A DNA stretch of 64,000 bases. Source: Butyricimonas synergistica DSM 23225 (GTDB taxonomy: Bacteria > Bacteroidota > Bacteroidia > Bacteroidales > Marinifilaceae). A program made the translations under genes and the position numbers. Of the stretch, positions 51,784 to 60,444 are shown one piece after another (positions within the stretch are counted from its first letter, which is position 1; each line of letters opens with the position of its first letter). Location of the stretch: positions 186,001 through 250,000 of the forward strand of contig NZ_KB903367.1 in assembly GCF_000379665.1 (NCBI RefSeq), written 5' to 3'. The notes under the pieces were generated by a model. That model saw nothing but the letters and a program-made list of their open reading frames with translations. It was not told the DNA's origin and did not search any database.

Positions 51784-54402
51784 ATGAGAAAATGGATAAT
51801 ACCGAATATGGTTTTCATTTTACTTCTGTCGGGATTCTGCACGTTGGCGGGTGAGAGAAAGGCGAAGAAGAACAAGCAGGAGGAAAAACGACCGGGTAAA
51901 TATGAACAACTGTTTAAAGGTAAGACGTGTACTACCGTTTCGAGCGACTTTATGACTCTGCATAAAGTGGACGAAAAACTTTATTTCGAGATGCCTTTGC
52001 GTCTGTTCGGGCGGGAGATGTTATTGTCTTCTTCGGTTTCAAAAACCAGTAACAATATGGCGGCGGTCGTGGGGTATACTCCGAATGTGATGCACATCCG
52101 TTTCGTGTTGCAGGACAGTACCGTGCAATTGCGTTCGGTGGCTTCAACCGTCACTGCCGACCTCGAGAACGAGCGGATGAAACAAGTACTTGGGCAAGGC
52201 TACGGTGATCCGGTCTTGTTCGGCTACAAGGTACTTGCCTACACGCCCGACAGTACAGCCGTGGTGTTTGATGGCACCGGTCTGTTTCACACGGACATCG
52301 CGCAATTGTCACCTTTGGCAAAGACTACGGGACGCTACGAGGTGCAGGGGCATATGAAACCGGCGCAATCCCGCTTGGGTGAGGTGAAAGCCTTCGAGGA
52401 CAATGTTTCGATACGGTCGACCCTGTTATACACGGTGAACGTGTGGTATTCCATCATTCCCGTGTTGCGGCAGGTGGCGGTAACTTTGGAGGCGAACCGT
52501 ACTTTGATGCTTTTGCCGGAGGAGAGGATGCGTCCCCGCTTGTCGGATTCCCGCGTGGGTACGTTCTTGACGAACAAACGCTATATCCCGGAAGAGGGAA
52601 GTGATATTCGACCTTATTCTTACATACATCGTTGGCGGATAGAGCCGAAGGATGCGGAAGCCTATCAGCGGGGCGTGTTGACCGAACCCGTGAAGCCGAT
52701 CGTGATGTACGTGGATACCGATTTCCCGGAGAGTTGGAAAGAACCCATTAAAAAAGGGATATTGCGGTGGAACAAGGCATTCGAGAAAATTGGGTTCCGG
52801 GACGTGATTCAAGTGCGTGATTTCCCGACGGACGACCCCGATTTCGACCCGGATAACCTGAAATACTCCTGCGTGCGCTACGTGCCTTACACCCATGAAA
52901 ACGCGGAAGGGCTTACCTCGGTCGATCCGGTGACGGGAGAGATATTGAATGCCGGAATATTTATTTACAACAATGTCACGTGGGCGTTGAATAACTGGCG
53001 TTTCCTTCAAACGGCGCAAATCGATCCGTCCGTGAGAACAAAAAAGATGCCCGACGATATTATGGGCGAATCGCTGGAATACGTCGTTGCCCACGAGATG
53101 GGACATTGTCTTGGATTGATGCACAATATGGCGGCATCCAGCGCTTTCCCCGTGGATTCGTTGCGTTCGGCTTTTTTCACCCGAAAATACGGGACGACAC
53201 CTTCCATCATGGATTATGCCCGCTTTAATTACGTGGCTCAACCCGGTGACCAAGGCGTGAAGCTGACCCCGCCGGACTTGGGCGTGTATGACGAGTACGT
53301 GATTAAATGGATGTACACCCCCTTCCCGGACGCGGCTTCCGTGCGGGAAGAGGCGAAAATCCTGGAGGCTTGGGTCGACGAGAAAGCCGGCGATCCCATG
53401 TACCGTTACGGGCGGCAACAGGATAAGTTTCGCTATGATCCTTCGGCTCTGGAAGAAGATCTGGGGGATGATGCCTTGAAAGCCGGGGATTACGGGATTG
53501 CTAATTTGAAGTATATCGTGGAAAATATCAATCATTGGATACAGGAAGACGTTTCGGCGGATCATCGTAAACAATTGTACACCAATCTGACCAAGCAATA
53601 CGAGCGTTACCTGATGAACGTGTTGTATAATATCGGGGGCATTTATCTGAACGAGGTAAAGGACGGGACCCCCGGCGAGCGGTTCACTCCCGTGCCGAGA
53701 GAAGTACAGAAGGCTTCCGTGGACTGGTTGCTCCGGCAGTTACGGGATAGCGAGTGGCTGGACAACCGGGATCTGGTAGACCGTTTCGGGTTGGGTATTC
53801 CGGCTTCATGGCGGGTACGGACAGCCGTGTTGAACGCCTTGTTTGCCCGCGGGGCTTGTGTCACCTTGTCCTCGCATCTTTCCGACTCCCCGTACACGAT
53901 GGATGAGTTCTCAGGGGATGTCTACCGGGGAATTTGGGCGAGTGCGCTGGAAGGCAGAGCCTCGACAAGGACTGATCGGTTGATGCAACGGACGTATTTG
54001 AATAAATCCAGAATGCCCGTGTCATATGTCGGGGGCAACAGGCTCGGGCTGCAATCGGCGGCTTCCGCCTATGCCGTTTCGTTCGACGAGATTTGGGCGT
54101 ATGGCTTGGAACCCGGCGGCTTGCCGGAACAGGTCATGGAACAATTGTGGGATATGGAGCGCACGGGAACTTTGGAAACGTTGACCTCGGAAACGGAACA
54201 CACCGGTTTCGGGCATGGCTACGGTTGGCAAGGCGAAGTCAATAGCAAGGTGCTGAACAACGAGGACGTCTACTTCTACAAGATGGTTCGGGAATGCCGG
54301 GATATGCTGGAGAAACAAGTCCGGATGGCACCCGAGGCGGATCGTCCCCATTACCGGGCAATGCTCTTGATGACACGAAAAATATTGATGGAAAAAAAGT
54401 AG
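51784..54402 (+). CDS. Secreted zinc metalloprotease (DUF5118-DUF5117-DUF4953), second of three
   Basis: 872 residues, paralogue of its neighbours. Hydrophobic signal MRKWIIPNMVFILLLSGFCTLAG; the Cys in LLSGFC could make it a lipoprotein, but signal peptidase I cleavage is as likely. The Lys-rich stretch KAKKNKQEEKRPGKYEQLFKG leads into the DUF5118-like start. Zinc motif HEMGHCLGLMHN begins at His437, and the Met-turn SIMDYARFNYVAQPGD follows. The C-terminus ends in HYRAMLLMTRKILM, as in both paralogues. The N-terminal DUF5118/5117 part diverges more than the catalytic part, hinting at different substrates or partners. Confidence 0.9.
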   Translation: MRKWIIPNMVFILLLSGFCTLAGERKAKKNKQEEKRPGKYEQLFKGKTCTTVSSDFMTLHKVDEKLYFEMPLRLFGREMLLSSSVSKTSNNMAAVVGYTPNVMHIRFVLQDSTVQLRSVASTVTADLENERMKQVLGQGYGDPVLFGYKVLAYTPDSTAVVFDGTGLFHTDIAQLSPLAKTTGRYEVQGHMKPAQSRLGEVKAFEDNVSIRSTLLYTVNVWYSIIPVLRQVAVTLEANRTLMLLPEERMRPRLSDSRVGTFLTNKRYIPEEGSDIRPYSYIHRWRIEPKDAEAYQRGVLTEPVKPIVMYVDTDFPESWKEPIKKGILRWNKAFEKIGFRDVIQVRDFPTDDPDFDPDNLKYSCVRYVPYTHENAEGLTSVDPVTGEILNAGIFIYNNVTWALNNWRFLQTAQIDPSVRTKKMPDDIMGESLEYVVAHEMGHCLGLMHNMAASSAFPVDSLRSAFFTRKYGTTPSIMDYARFNYVAQPGDQGVKLTPPDLGVYDEYVIKWMYTPFPDAASVREEAKILEAWVDEKAGDPMYRYGRQQDKFRYDPSALEEDLGDDALKAGDYGIANLKYIVENINHWIQEDVSADHRKQLYTNLTKQYERYLMNVLYNIGGIYLNEVKDGTPGERFTPVPREVQKASVDWLLRQLRDSEWLDNRDLVDRFGLGIPASWRVRTAVLNALFARGACVTLSSHLSDSPYTMDEFSGDVYRGIWASALEGRASTRTDRLMQRTYLNKSRMPVSYVGGNRLGLQSAASAYAVSFDEIWAYGLEPGGLPEQVMEQLWDMERTGTLETLTSETEHTGFGHGYGWQGEVNSKVLNNEDVYFYKMVRECRDMLEKQVRMAPEADRPHYRAMLLMTRKILMEKK

Positions 54403-54403
54403 T

Positions 54404-57085
54404 ATGAATGTAATAAAATATAGTATGAAAAATTGGATTGTATTGTTGATCGCTGTTGTGATGGTGAATGCTTCTTTTCTGACGGTCGATGCCGCGGAGA
54501 GGAAGAAAAAGACAACGAAAAAAGAAGAACCGGTGGCAAAGCCGCCCGTGAAAAAATTAAGTAAATACGAGAGATTGTTCAAGGGAAAATCACACGAGAT
54601 GGCAAAGGGTGGTTTTATGACGATCCACAAGGTGGACGGGAAACTGTATTTCGAGATGCCGCTTGCCGTGATGGGCAGGGATATGCTGCTGGCTTCCACG
54701 ACTACACAAACAAGCGACAACTCGGTGTCCACGAACGGGTATAAAGTCAAAGCCCCCATGCACATCTGTTTCACGCTGGTGGATAGCCTCGTGCATATGC
54801 GGAAGGTGAACTCCTACGTGAGTTACGACAAGAATGATGCCCGTGTGCAGCGGGTGATCGAGTCGAACTTTATCAACCCGATTATTGAGGGATATAAGGT
54901 GTTGGCTTACAGTCCGGACAGTTCAGCCGTGGTCTTCGATATGACGGCTTTGTTTACCGGGGGTGATGCTTCGGTTACGCCCATGGTGGACGAGGCATTC
55001 CCGCTGGCATTTCGGAATTCTATCAATAAATCATTGTCGGCGATCGACGGGATAAAGGCTTTCGAGGATAACGTGTCAATCAAGTCGTCGCTTTCCTACA
55101 ACGTGAGTGCCAAGTATCTGAACACGATACTCTACGAGAACCGTCCCGTGTCGATCAAGGTGACCCGCACGCTGCTTCTTTTGCCGGAAGACCGGATGCG
55201 TCCCCGGATATCGGATTCCCGTATCGGTATCTTCCTGACAAATAAGCAATATATTGCTAACGATGCCGACCAATTGCAACGCTATTCTCTGGCTCATCGC
55301 TGGCGTTTGGAGCCGAAAGACATGGCGGCTTACAAGCGGGGCGAACAGGTGGAACCCGTGAAGCCGATTGTTTTTTACTTGGACAACCTTTTCCCGGAGG
55401 AATGGAAACAACCCATTCGTACGGGAGTGTTACGGTGGAACAAGGCATTCGAGAAAATAGGTTTCCGGAACGTGGTACAAGTGTTGGATTTCCCGACGAA
55501 TGATCCCGATTTCGACCCGGATAACTTGAAATACTCGTGTATCCGTTACGTGCCTTCCAGCACGCAGAATGCCATGGGTCCCTCTTGGGTAGACCCGATG
55601 ACCGGGGAAATATTGAACGCTTCGATCTTAGTTTATAATGATATCGTGAAGATGTTGAACTATTGGCGTTTCGTGCAAACGGCACAGGTAGACCCGAGAG
55701 TGAGAGGCAAGAAGTTGCCGAAAGATGTGTTGGAAGAAACAATGGCTTACGTGTTGGCGCACGAGATGGGACATTGCTTGGGACTGATGCACAATATGGC
55801 GGCATCTGCTGCGTTCCCGGTGGATTCCTTGCGTTCCGCCACGTTCACGCAAAAGTATGGCACAACTCCTTCCATCATGGATTATGCACGTTTCAATTAC
55901 GTGGCTCAGCCCGGCGATAAAGGCGTGCGGCTTACTCCTCCCGATTTGGGTATATATGACGAGTACGCTATCAAGTGGTTGTACTCCCCCGTCCCGGAAG
56001 CCAAAGATATTTTCGAGGAGGCTAAGATTACCGAGTCGTGGATTGATGAGAAGGCGGGCGATCCTTTGTTCCGCTACGGGAAGCAGCAGATGGCAAGCCG
56101 TTATGATCCGAGTGCTTTGGAGGAAGACTTGGGCGACGACCCGATCAAGGCGGGCGATTACGGTATCAAGAACTTGAAATATATTCTCAAGAACTTGAAT
56201 AACTGGATACAGGATGACGAGTCGGCAGAATATCGCCAAGAACTTTACAACCAGATCGTGAAACAATACGGGCGTTACCTGCAAAATGTGGTTTACTGCA
56301 TCGGGGGTATCTATCTGACGGAAGCCAAAGACGGCAGTCCCGACAAGCGTTTCCGTTCCGTTCCGCGTGACCGGCAGAAGGCGGCGATGAAATGGGTGAC
56401 CCGGCAGATGCAGAACAACGATTGGCTGGACGATCGGGAAGTATGCTCGAAATTCAAGTTGAACACGAAAGCCTCGTCCGAGTTGAATGCTTCTGTTGCC
56501 GGGATTTTGACGAAAATATACATGAACGTGACCTTGTCGTCTTATCTGGCAGAGAAGAATCCTTACACGTTGCGGGAATTCTTTGACGATTTCTACACCG
56601 GAGCATGGGATGCCGCTATACGCAACCGAAAACTCACGCACGGGGATAAGATCATGCAGAAAGCCATGTTGGATATGATGTCCCGTTCCGTGGCTTCCAT
56701 CGGGGGAAATAAGATCGGGTTGACGGGAGCCGGCAGCATCTCGACAGAAGTGGCATACGCTCCCACGATCGATGAGATTTGCTTGTACGGTTTGGACGAG
56801 AGCGGCATGATCGACAAATATGCCAAAGACTTGAAAGACGTGGAACAACGGGAAGGCAAATCCTATATGGTAGAGTTGATGAAGCAAACCGGATTCGGCT
56901 ATGGTTACGGCTGGCAGAGTTGGGTACGTTCCACGGCTATTGACGAGTCGGCTGTTTACTATTACGAAACGGCATCGAAGATTGCTTCCTTGCTGGAACA
57001 CCGGGTAGCCTCGGCCAACGCTATCGACCGACCGCATTATCAAGCAATGCTGTACACTGTGAAACAAATGCTAGGGAATAAATAG
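54404..57085 (+). CDS. Secreted zinc metalloprotease (DUF5118-DUF5117-DUF4953), third of three
   Basis: 893 residues from ATG 54404, one nt behind the previous stop. ATG 54425 gives the more typical signal MKNWIVLLIAVVMVNASF and may be the real start. A Lys/Glu-rich stretch (ERKKKTTKKEEPVAKPPVKK) precedes the DUF5118-like part. Catalytic HEMGHCLGLMHN starts at residue 453 (counted from 54404), with Met-turn SIMDYARFNY. All zinc ligands and the catalytic Glu are present, so all three paralogues should be active. It ends the proteolytic operon; a 9-bp stem (57123-57131 with 57165-57173) follows. Confidence 0.9.
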   Translation: MNVIKYSMKNWIVLLIAVVMVNASFLTVDAAERKKKTTKKEEPVAKPPVKKLSKYERLFKGKSHEMAKGGFMTIHKVDGKLYFEMPLAVMGRDMLLASTTTQTSDNSVSTNGYKVKAPMHICFTLVDSLVHMRKVNSYVSYDKNDARVQRVIESNFINPIIEGYKVLAYSPDSSAVVFDMTALFTGGDASVTPMVDEAFPLAFRNSINKSLSAIDGIKAFEDNVSIKSSLSYNVSAKYLNTILYENRPVSIKVTRTLLLLPEDRMRPRISDSRIGIFLTNKQYIANDADQLQRYSLAHRWRLEPKDMAAYKRGEQVEPVKPIVFYLDNLFPEEWKQPIRTGVLRWNKAFEKIGFRNVVQVLDFPTNDPDFDPDNLKYSCIRYVPSSTQNAMGPSWVDPMTGEILNASILVYNDIVKMLNYWRFVQTAQVDPRVRGKKLPKDVLEETMAYVLAHEMGHCLGLMHNMAASAAFPVDSLRSATFTQKYGTTPSIMDYARFNYVAQPGDKGVRLTPPDLGIYDEYAIKWLYSPVPEAKDIFEEAKITESWIDEKAGDPLFRYGKQQMASRYDPSALEEDLGDDPIKAGDYGIKNLKYILKNLNNWIQDDESAEYRQELYNQIVKQYGRYLQNVVYCIGGIYLTEAKDGSPDKRFRSVPRDRQKAAMKWVTRQMQNNDWLDDREVCSKFKLNTKASSELNASVAGILTKIYMNVTLSSYLAEKNPYTLREFFDDFYTGAWDAAIRNRKLTHGDKIMQKAMLDMMSRSVASIGGNKIGLTGAGSISTEVAYAPTIDEICLYGLDESGMIDKYAKDLKDVEQREGKSYMVELMKQTGFGYGYGWQSWVRSTAIDESAVYYYETASKIASLLEHRVASANAIDRPHYQAMLYTVKQMLGNK

Positions 57086-57416
57086 GGATAAACTACGCCG
57101 GTGTCGGGGTACTAAGTGACAAATAGGCGACTTTTGGGCGGCTAATAGACGGCATTGCCTACTGGTCGCCTATAGTTCGCCCACGTTTTTACGAAAAATA
57201 TGCTTTTTTAACGTGCGCAGAAAATAAGTCCCGCAGATGAATTGGCAGTCTGATGGAAGGGAAGTTTTATCCCTTGCGGTGAGACAATGACGAGTTTTGT
57301 CTATTTTAAGTAGAAGCTGCCTTGTGATGCCCGGCAGCGACTCTCTAAATGTATTTTTTCAAAGGAACGAAGCGATTCAAGTGAGAAATTTGAAAAGAAA
57401 AGAATATAACAGACTT
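57086..57416. other. Intergenic region before the alkaline phosphatase gene
   Basis: 331 bp without a convincing ORF. ATAGGCGAC (57123-57131) pairs with GTCGCCTAT (57165-57173); this stem-loop may end the protease operon. An upstream in-frame extension of the phosphatase frame (to 57297) lacks a proper start and signal and is treated as non-coding. No clear TTG/TAnnTTTG promoter pair was found. Confidence 0.45.
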
Positions 57417-58835
57417 ATGAAGCAAATGAATCAGATCCTACGGATCGTTTTTTTATCCGTTTTTTTATCCGGATGTATGGGTAAGGCAGAGCCGGGAAAG
57501 GCGAAATACGTGTTCTATTTTATTGGCGACGGCATGGGTGTGAATCAAGTGATCGGGACGGAGATGTATTTGGCGGAGCAAGAGGGACGCATCGGGAGCA
57601 AATCGCTGTCATTTACCACGTTCCCGGTTCGCAATCACCTGACAACTTACTCTGGCACGAATGCCGTGACTTGTTCGGCTGCCGCCGGAACAGCTTTGGC
57701 TATCGGTGTAAAAACACAAAACGGGCGCATCGGGACAGACCGGGACGGGAGGGCTTTACCCAGTATCGCGTGGAAAGCGAAACAAGCCGGGAAACGGGTG
57801 GGAATCACGACCAGCGTGGCGGTCAATCATGCCACGCCTGCCGTGTTCTACGCCCATCAATTAGATAGGCAGATGTATTACGAGATCGGGACGGATGCCG
57901 CTAAGACGGGTTTTGATTTTTACGGGGGTGCGGGATGGAAGCAAATCTTCTCTTCTCGTGATTCTTCGGCAACAGACCTTTATTCTTTGTTGCGTGATTC
58001 CGGTTACGTGGTGATCGATCATACCAGTGACTTTCGTGCATTGTCTGCCGGACGGGAAAGGGTGGTTTACGTGCAATCGGAGGATTGCGTCAACCCGTCG
58101 AGCCTGCCAACGGCAATCGATCGGGGCGCGGGAGATATGACTCTTTCGGATATTACCGGGAAAGCTATCCGATTTCTGTCGGAACAAAATGACGAAGGTT
58201 TCTTCTTGATGGTAGAAGGGGGAATTATTGACTGGCTTTGCCACGCGAATGATGCGGGGGCGGCTTTCCGGGAAATTGTTGATTTCTCGGATGCGATACA
58301 GGTGGCGCTTGAGTTTTACAAGACTCATCTCGATGAAACTTTGATTATCGTGACCGCCGATCATGAAACCGGAGGATTAGCGTTGGGCTGTGGGCCTTAT
58401 GAGTTGAACCTGAAAGTTTTGGCTAACCAAAAAAGTTCGATTATCGGGTTGACCCGAAAGATAAAACAATTAAAAGAGAGCCGGGGGCTGAAACTGGCGT
58501 ATGCCGATTTGCGAGGATTGTTAACGTGTGAATGTGGTTTCGGCGAAACTGTTGAGTTATCTCCGGAAGAAGAGCAACTTGTGAGAGAGGCTTGTTTGAA
58601 AGCTACTGCCTCGAAAGGAATACAACTTCTGAAAAGTGAGCACGCTATGGTAGACCCGGTTGCCCAATTGGCTATCGAAATATTGAATCGTAAAGCCCTG
58701 ATCCGCTGGGCGAGTGGCGGGCATTCTGCCGGGGCTGTCCCCGTGTACGCGATAGGTGTCGGTGCGGAACAATTCGGCAGAATCTCGGATAACACGGAAA
58801 TTCATGGAATAATAGAGGAGGTGGCGGGATATTGA
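57417..58835 (+). CDS. Alkaline phosphatase family lipoprotein
   Basis: 472 residues from ATG 57417, chosen because the lipoprotein signal follows at once (IVFLSVFLSGC, Cys20). Metal-site motifs are FIGDGMG (Asp38), the nucleophile region TCSAAAGTALAIGVKT (Ser87), EGGIIDWLCHANDA near 265, TADHETGG near 312, and the final metal His in SGGHSAGAVPVYAIGVGAEQF near 440. It hydrolyses phosphate monoesters outside the cytoplasm. The residue before the nucleophile Ser is Cys86, where E. coli PhoA has Asp; this may be a subfamily feature. Its own gene follows the protease operon on the same strand but 331 bp away. Confidence 0.88.
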   Translation: MKQMNQILRIVFLSVFLSGCMGKAEPGKAKYVFYFIGDGMGVNQVIGTEMYLAEQEGRIGSKSLSFTTFPVRNHLTTYSGTNAVTCSAAAGTALAIGVKTQNGRIGTDRDGRALPSIAWKAKQAGKRVGITTSVAVNHATPAVFYAHQLDRQMYYEIGTDAAKTGFDFYGGAGWKQIFSSRDSSATDLYSLLRDSGYVVIDHTSDFRALSAGRERVVYVQSEDCVNPSSLPTAIDRGAGDMTLSDITGKAIRFLSEQNDEGFFLMVEGGIIDWLCHANDAGAAFREIVDFSDAIQVALEFYKTHLDETLIIVTADHETGGLALGCGPYELNLKVLANQKSSIIGLTRKIKQLKESRGLKLAYADLRGLLTCECGFGETVELSPEEEQLVREACLKATASKGIQLLKSEHAMVDPVAQLAIEILNRKALIRWASGGHSAGAVPVYAIGVGAEQFGRISDNTEIHGIIEEVAGY

Positions 58836-58882
58836 TACTATAAAGTAGGGAATATGATGTATTATTCAACCGGATTTGATCG

Positions 58883-58922
58883 AAAAAGAAAGAGCAGAAA
58901 ATTATTTCAGCTCTTTCTTTTT
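58883..58922. terminator. Bidirectional terminator between phosphatase and DUF4405 genes
   Basis: AAAAAGAAAGAGC (58883-58895) pairs exactly with GCTCTTTCTTTTT (58910-58922), giving U-rich ends on both strands. It overlaps the last codons of the convergent DUF4405 gene. Confidence 0.85.
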
Positions 58923-59363
58923 ACCAAATATATGGGGTGTAAATCCCCGAAACAAGAATTGTCTTCGTTTAAATATATGTTGAAGTCCCAGGATGCTTAG
59001 TATAAGTCCGTTTTGGTAATGGAAAAGTCCTAGCGGCGAATTAGCCCCGTGAACAAAAAATAATCCTATTCCCGTGGCAACAAGTGATATGAAAACAATG
59101 GAAAGTAACATTACGATTTTCCATTTGTTCTTCCTGCCTGTGATAGCCAGACCTTTATACCATTTCCAATGGCTTTTCATATGTATAAATCCCAATAGCA
59201 TAAACAATAGGCTGGTAACCACGTGAAATACAGCCCAATTATGCCAAACCTCATGGTCTGTGCCATGTCCCGCGATATGTAACTCGATGCCCGTGTAAAA
59301 TGATAAAACGAACACGGGAACTAACATCAAATCTGTCAAGTAAATAAATCTGCTTCTGTCCAT
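58902..59363 (-). CDS. DUF4405 family membrane protein
   Basis: 153 residues with four hydrophobic segments (about 8-27, 42-62, 84-106, 117-134). Histidines on the helices (HIAGHGTDHEVWHNW, FHVVTSLLFMLLGFIHMKSH, LQHIFKRRQF) resemble the heme-binding four-helix layout of cytochrome b561-like and DUF4405 proteins. It may take part in membrane electron transfer (inference). It lies 66 nt behind the AraC-type regulator gene on the same strand and has a weak own -7 element (TAACTTCG) close to its ATG. Confidence 0.78.
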   Translation of the reverse strand: MDRSRFIYLTDLMLVPVFVLSFYTGIELHIAGHGTDHEVWHNWAVFHVVTSLLFMLLGFIHMKSHWKWYKGLAITGRKNKWKIVMLLSIVFISLVATGIGLFFVHGANSPLGLFHYQNGLILSILGLQHIFKRRQFLFRGFTPHIFGKKKELK

Positions 59364-59429
59364 TTTTTTTATGCGAAGTTACAGCGGATTGACGAACAGA
59401 AGAATAGACGATATATGGTTAAGATTGCA

Positions 59430-60272
59430 CTATTCGAGGTATTTTTTTCGAAAGCAAGTAGGGCTCATTCCCACCGCTTTTGTGAACAATCGGGTAAAAT
59501 AGGCACAATCATCTATCCCCAAATGAATGGAAATCTCACTTATTCTCAAAGAAGTATATACCAGCATTCGCTTGGCTCTCAGCATGAGTTCGTTTTGAAT
59601 ATATTTGCTTACGCTCATGCCCGTAATATCCTTGATCACCTCATTCAGATATACCGGTGATATATGTAACGCTTCCGCGTAATAAGATACATTCCTGTTA
59701 ATTTGTTTTTCTTCTGAAAATAATTCCTTGAAAGCCAGTGTTATTTCAAGGTGTCTTTTGTTTTGGGATTTTTGTCCGATAGTTTCTTGCATGGAATCTG
59801 CTATTATACCCACAACGGCACATGACAGGTGCTGCAAAACGGCTTTCGGCTTGTTGTTTCCCAATTTGTCGATTCTGCGGAGAATCATAGAGAATAATTG
59901 GATCAGCTCGGCATACAAGATGTCGCTTATGCTAAATGGGGTAGGCGATAGCGCGTATTCGGCAATCGTATGTTTGGTCCGTGTATCTATAAATGCCCCG
60001 TCTACAAATAGAAGAAACGCTTTTGCATTTCCTGTATCGATAACACGATGCACTTGGTACGGTTGAACGCAAATCCCGTAGCCTGCTGATAGGTAGCTGT
60101 CTTTGAAGTCAATACTGACGGTACACGTGCCGCTCTCTATGATGGCGAATATATAGTAGTCGTCCCGGTGGATGTAATCGATAGACCGGGTCGGCGAAAC
60201 GGGAGAAAGTTCCTTTGCAAATATCCCGAAATCGGATTGTTGTGTTGCTTTATGTATTGGAATATCCGTCAT
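59430..60272 (-). CDS. AraC-family transcriptional regulator
   Basis: 280 residues. A cupin-like AraC ligand-binding domain lies at about 15-150 (IHRDDYYIFAIIESGTCTVSIDFKD). The C-terminal AraC double helix-turn-helix is at about 180-280 (YYAEALHISPVYLNEVIKDITGMSV, RISEISIHLGIDDCAYFTRLFTKAVGMSPTCFRKKY). It probably regulates the DUF4405 gene downstream and itself. The ligand is not known. A partial -7 element (TAACTTCA) lies about 10-20 nt upstream. Confidence 0.92.
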   Translation of the reverse strand: MTDIPIHKATQQSDFGIFAKELSPVSPTRSIDYIHRDDYYIFAIIESGTCTVSIDFKDSYLSAGYGICVQPYQVHRVIDTGNAKAFLLFVDGAFIDTRTKHTIAEYALSPTPFSISDILYAELIQLFSMILRRIDKLGNNKPKAVLQHLSCAVVGIIADSMQETIGQKSQNKRHLEITLAFKELFSEEKQINRNVSYYAEALHISPVYLNEVIKDITGMSVSKYIQNELMLRAKRMLVYTSLRISEISIHLGIDDCAYFTRLFTKAVGMSPTCFRKKYLE

Positions 60273-60374
60273 TCGATATTTTTTGTGAAGTTAGTAAAAA
60301 ATGCCCGATAACGTGTACGTGTGGTATCCGTTTGGCATCGAAATCATGTTACGTTAGTTTCCGGGTAAAAGAGT

Positions 60375-60421
60375 AACAGAGCGTAACGAACGTCGTTTGG
60401 GGCGATTTGTTACGCTCTGTT
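60375..60421. terminator. Terminator of the nucleoside kinase gene
   Basis: AACAGAGCGTAAC (60375-60387) and GTTACGCTCTGTT (60409-60421) form a perfect 13-bp stem, 24 nt behind the kinase stop on the minus strand, followed there by ACTCTTTTAC. The rest of the 172-bp gap (60273-60444) shows no ORF. Confidence 0.75.
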
Positions 60422-60444
60422 CTATTTCGCTTGTTTATTTTAAA

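Noticed and set aside
57297-57416. N-terminal extension of the alkaline phosphatase
   Set aside because: It starts at a non-ATG codon and adds 40 residues without signal character; the lipoprotein signal starts at 57417.
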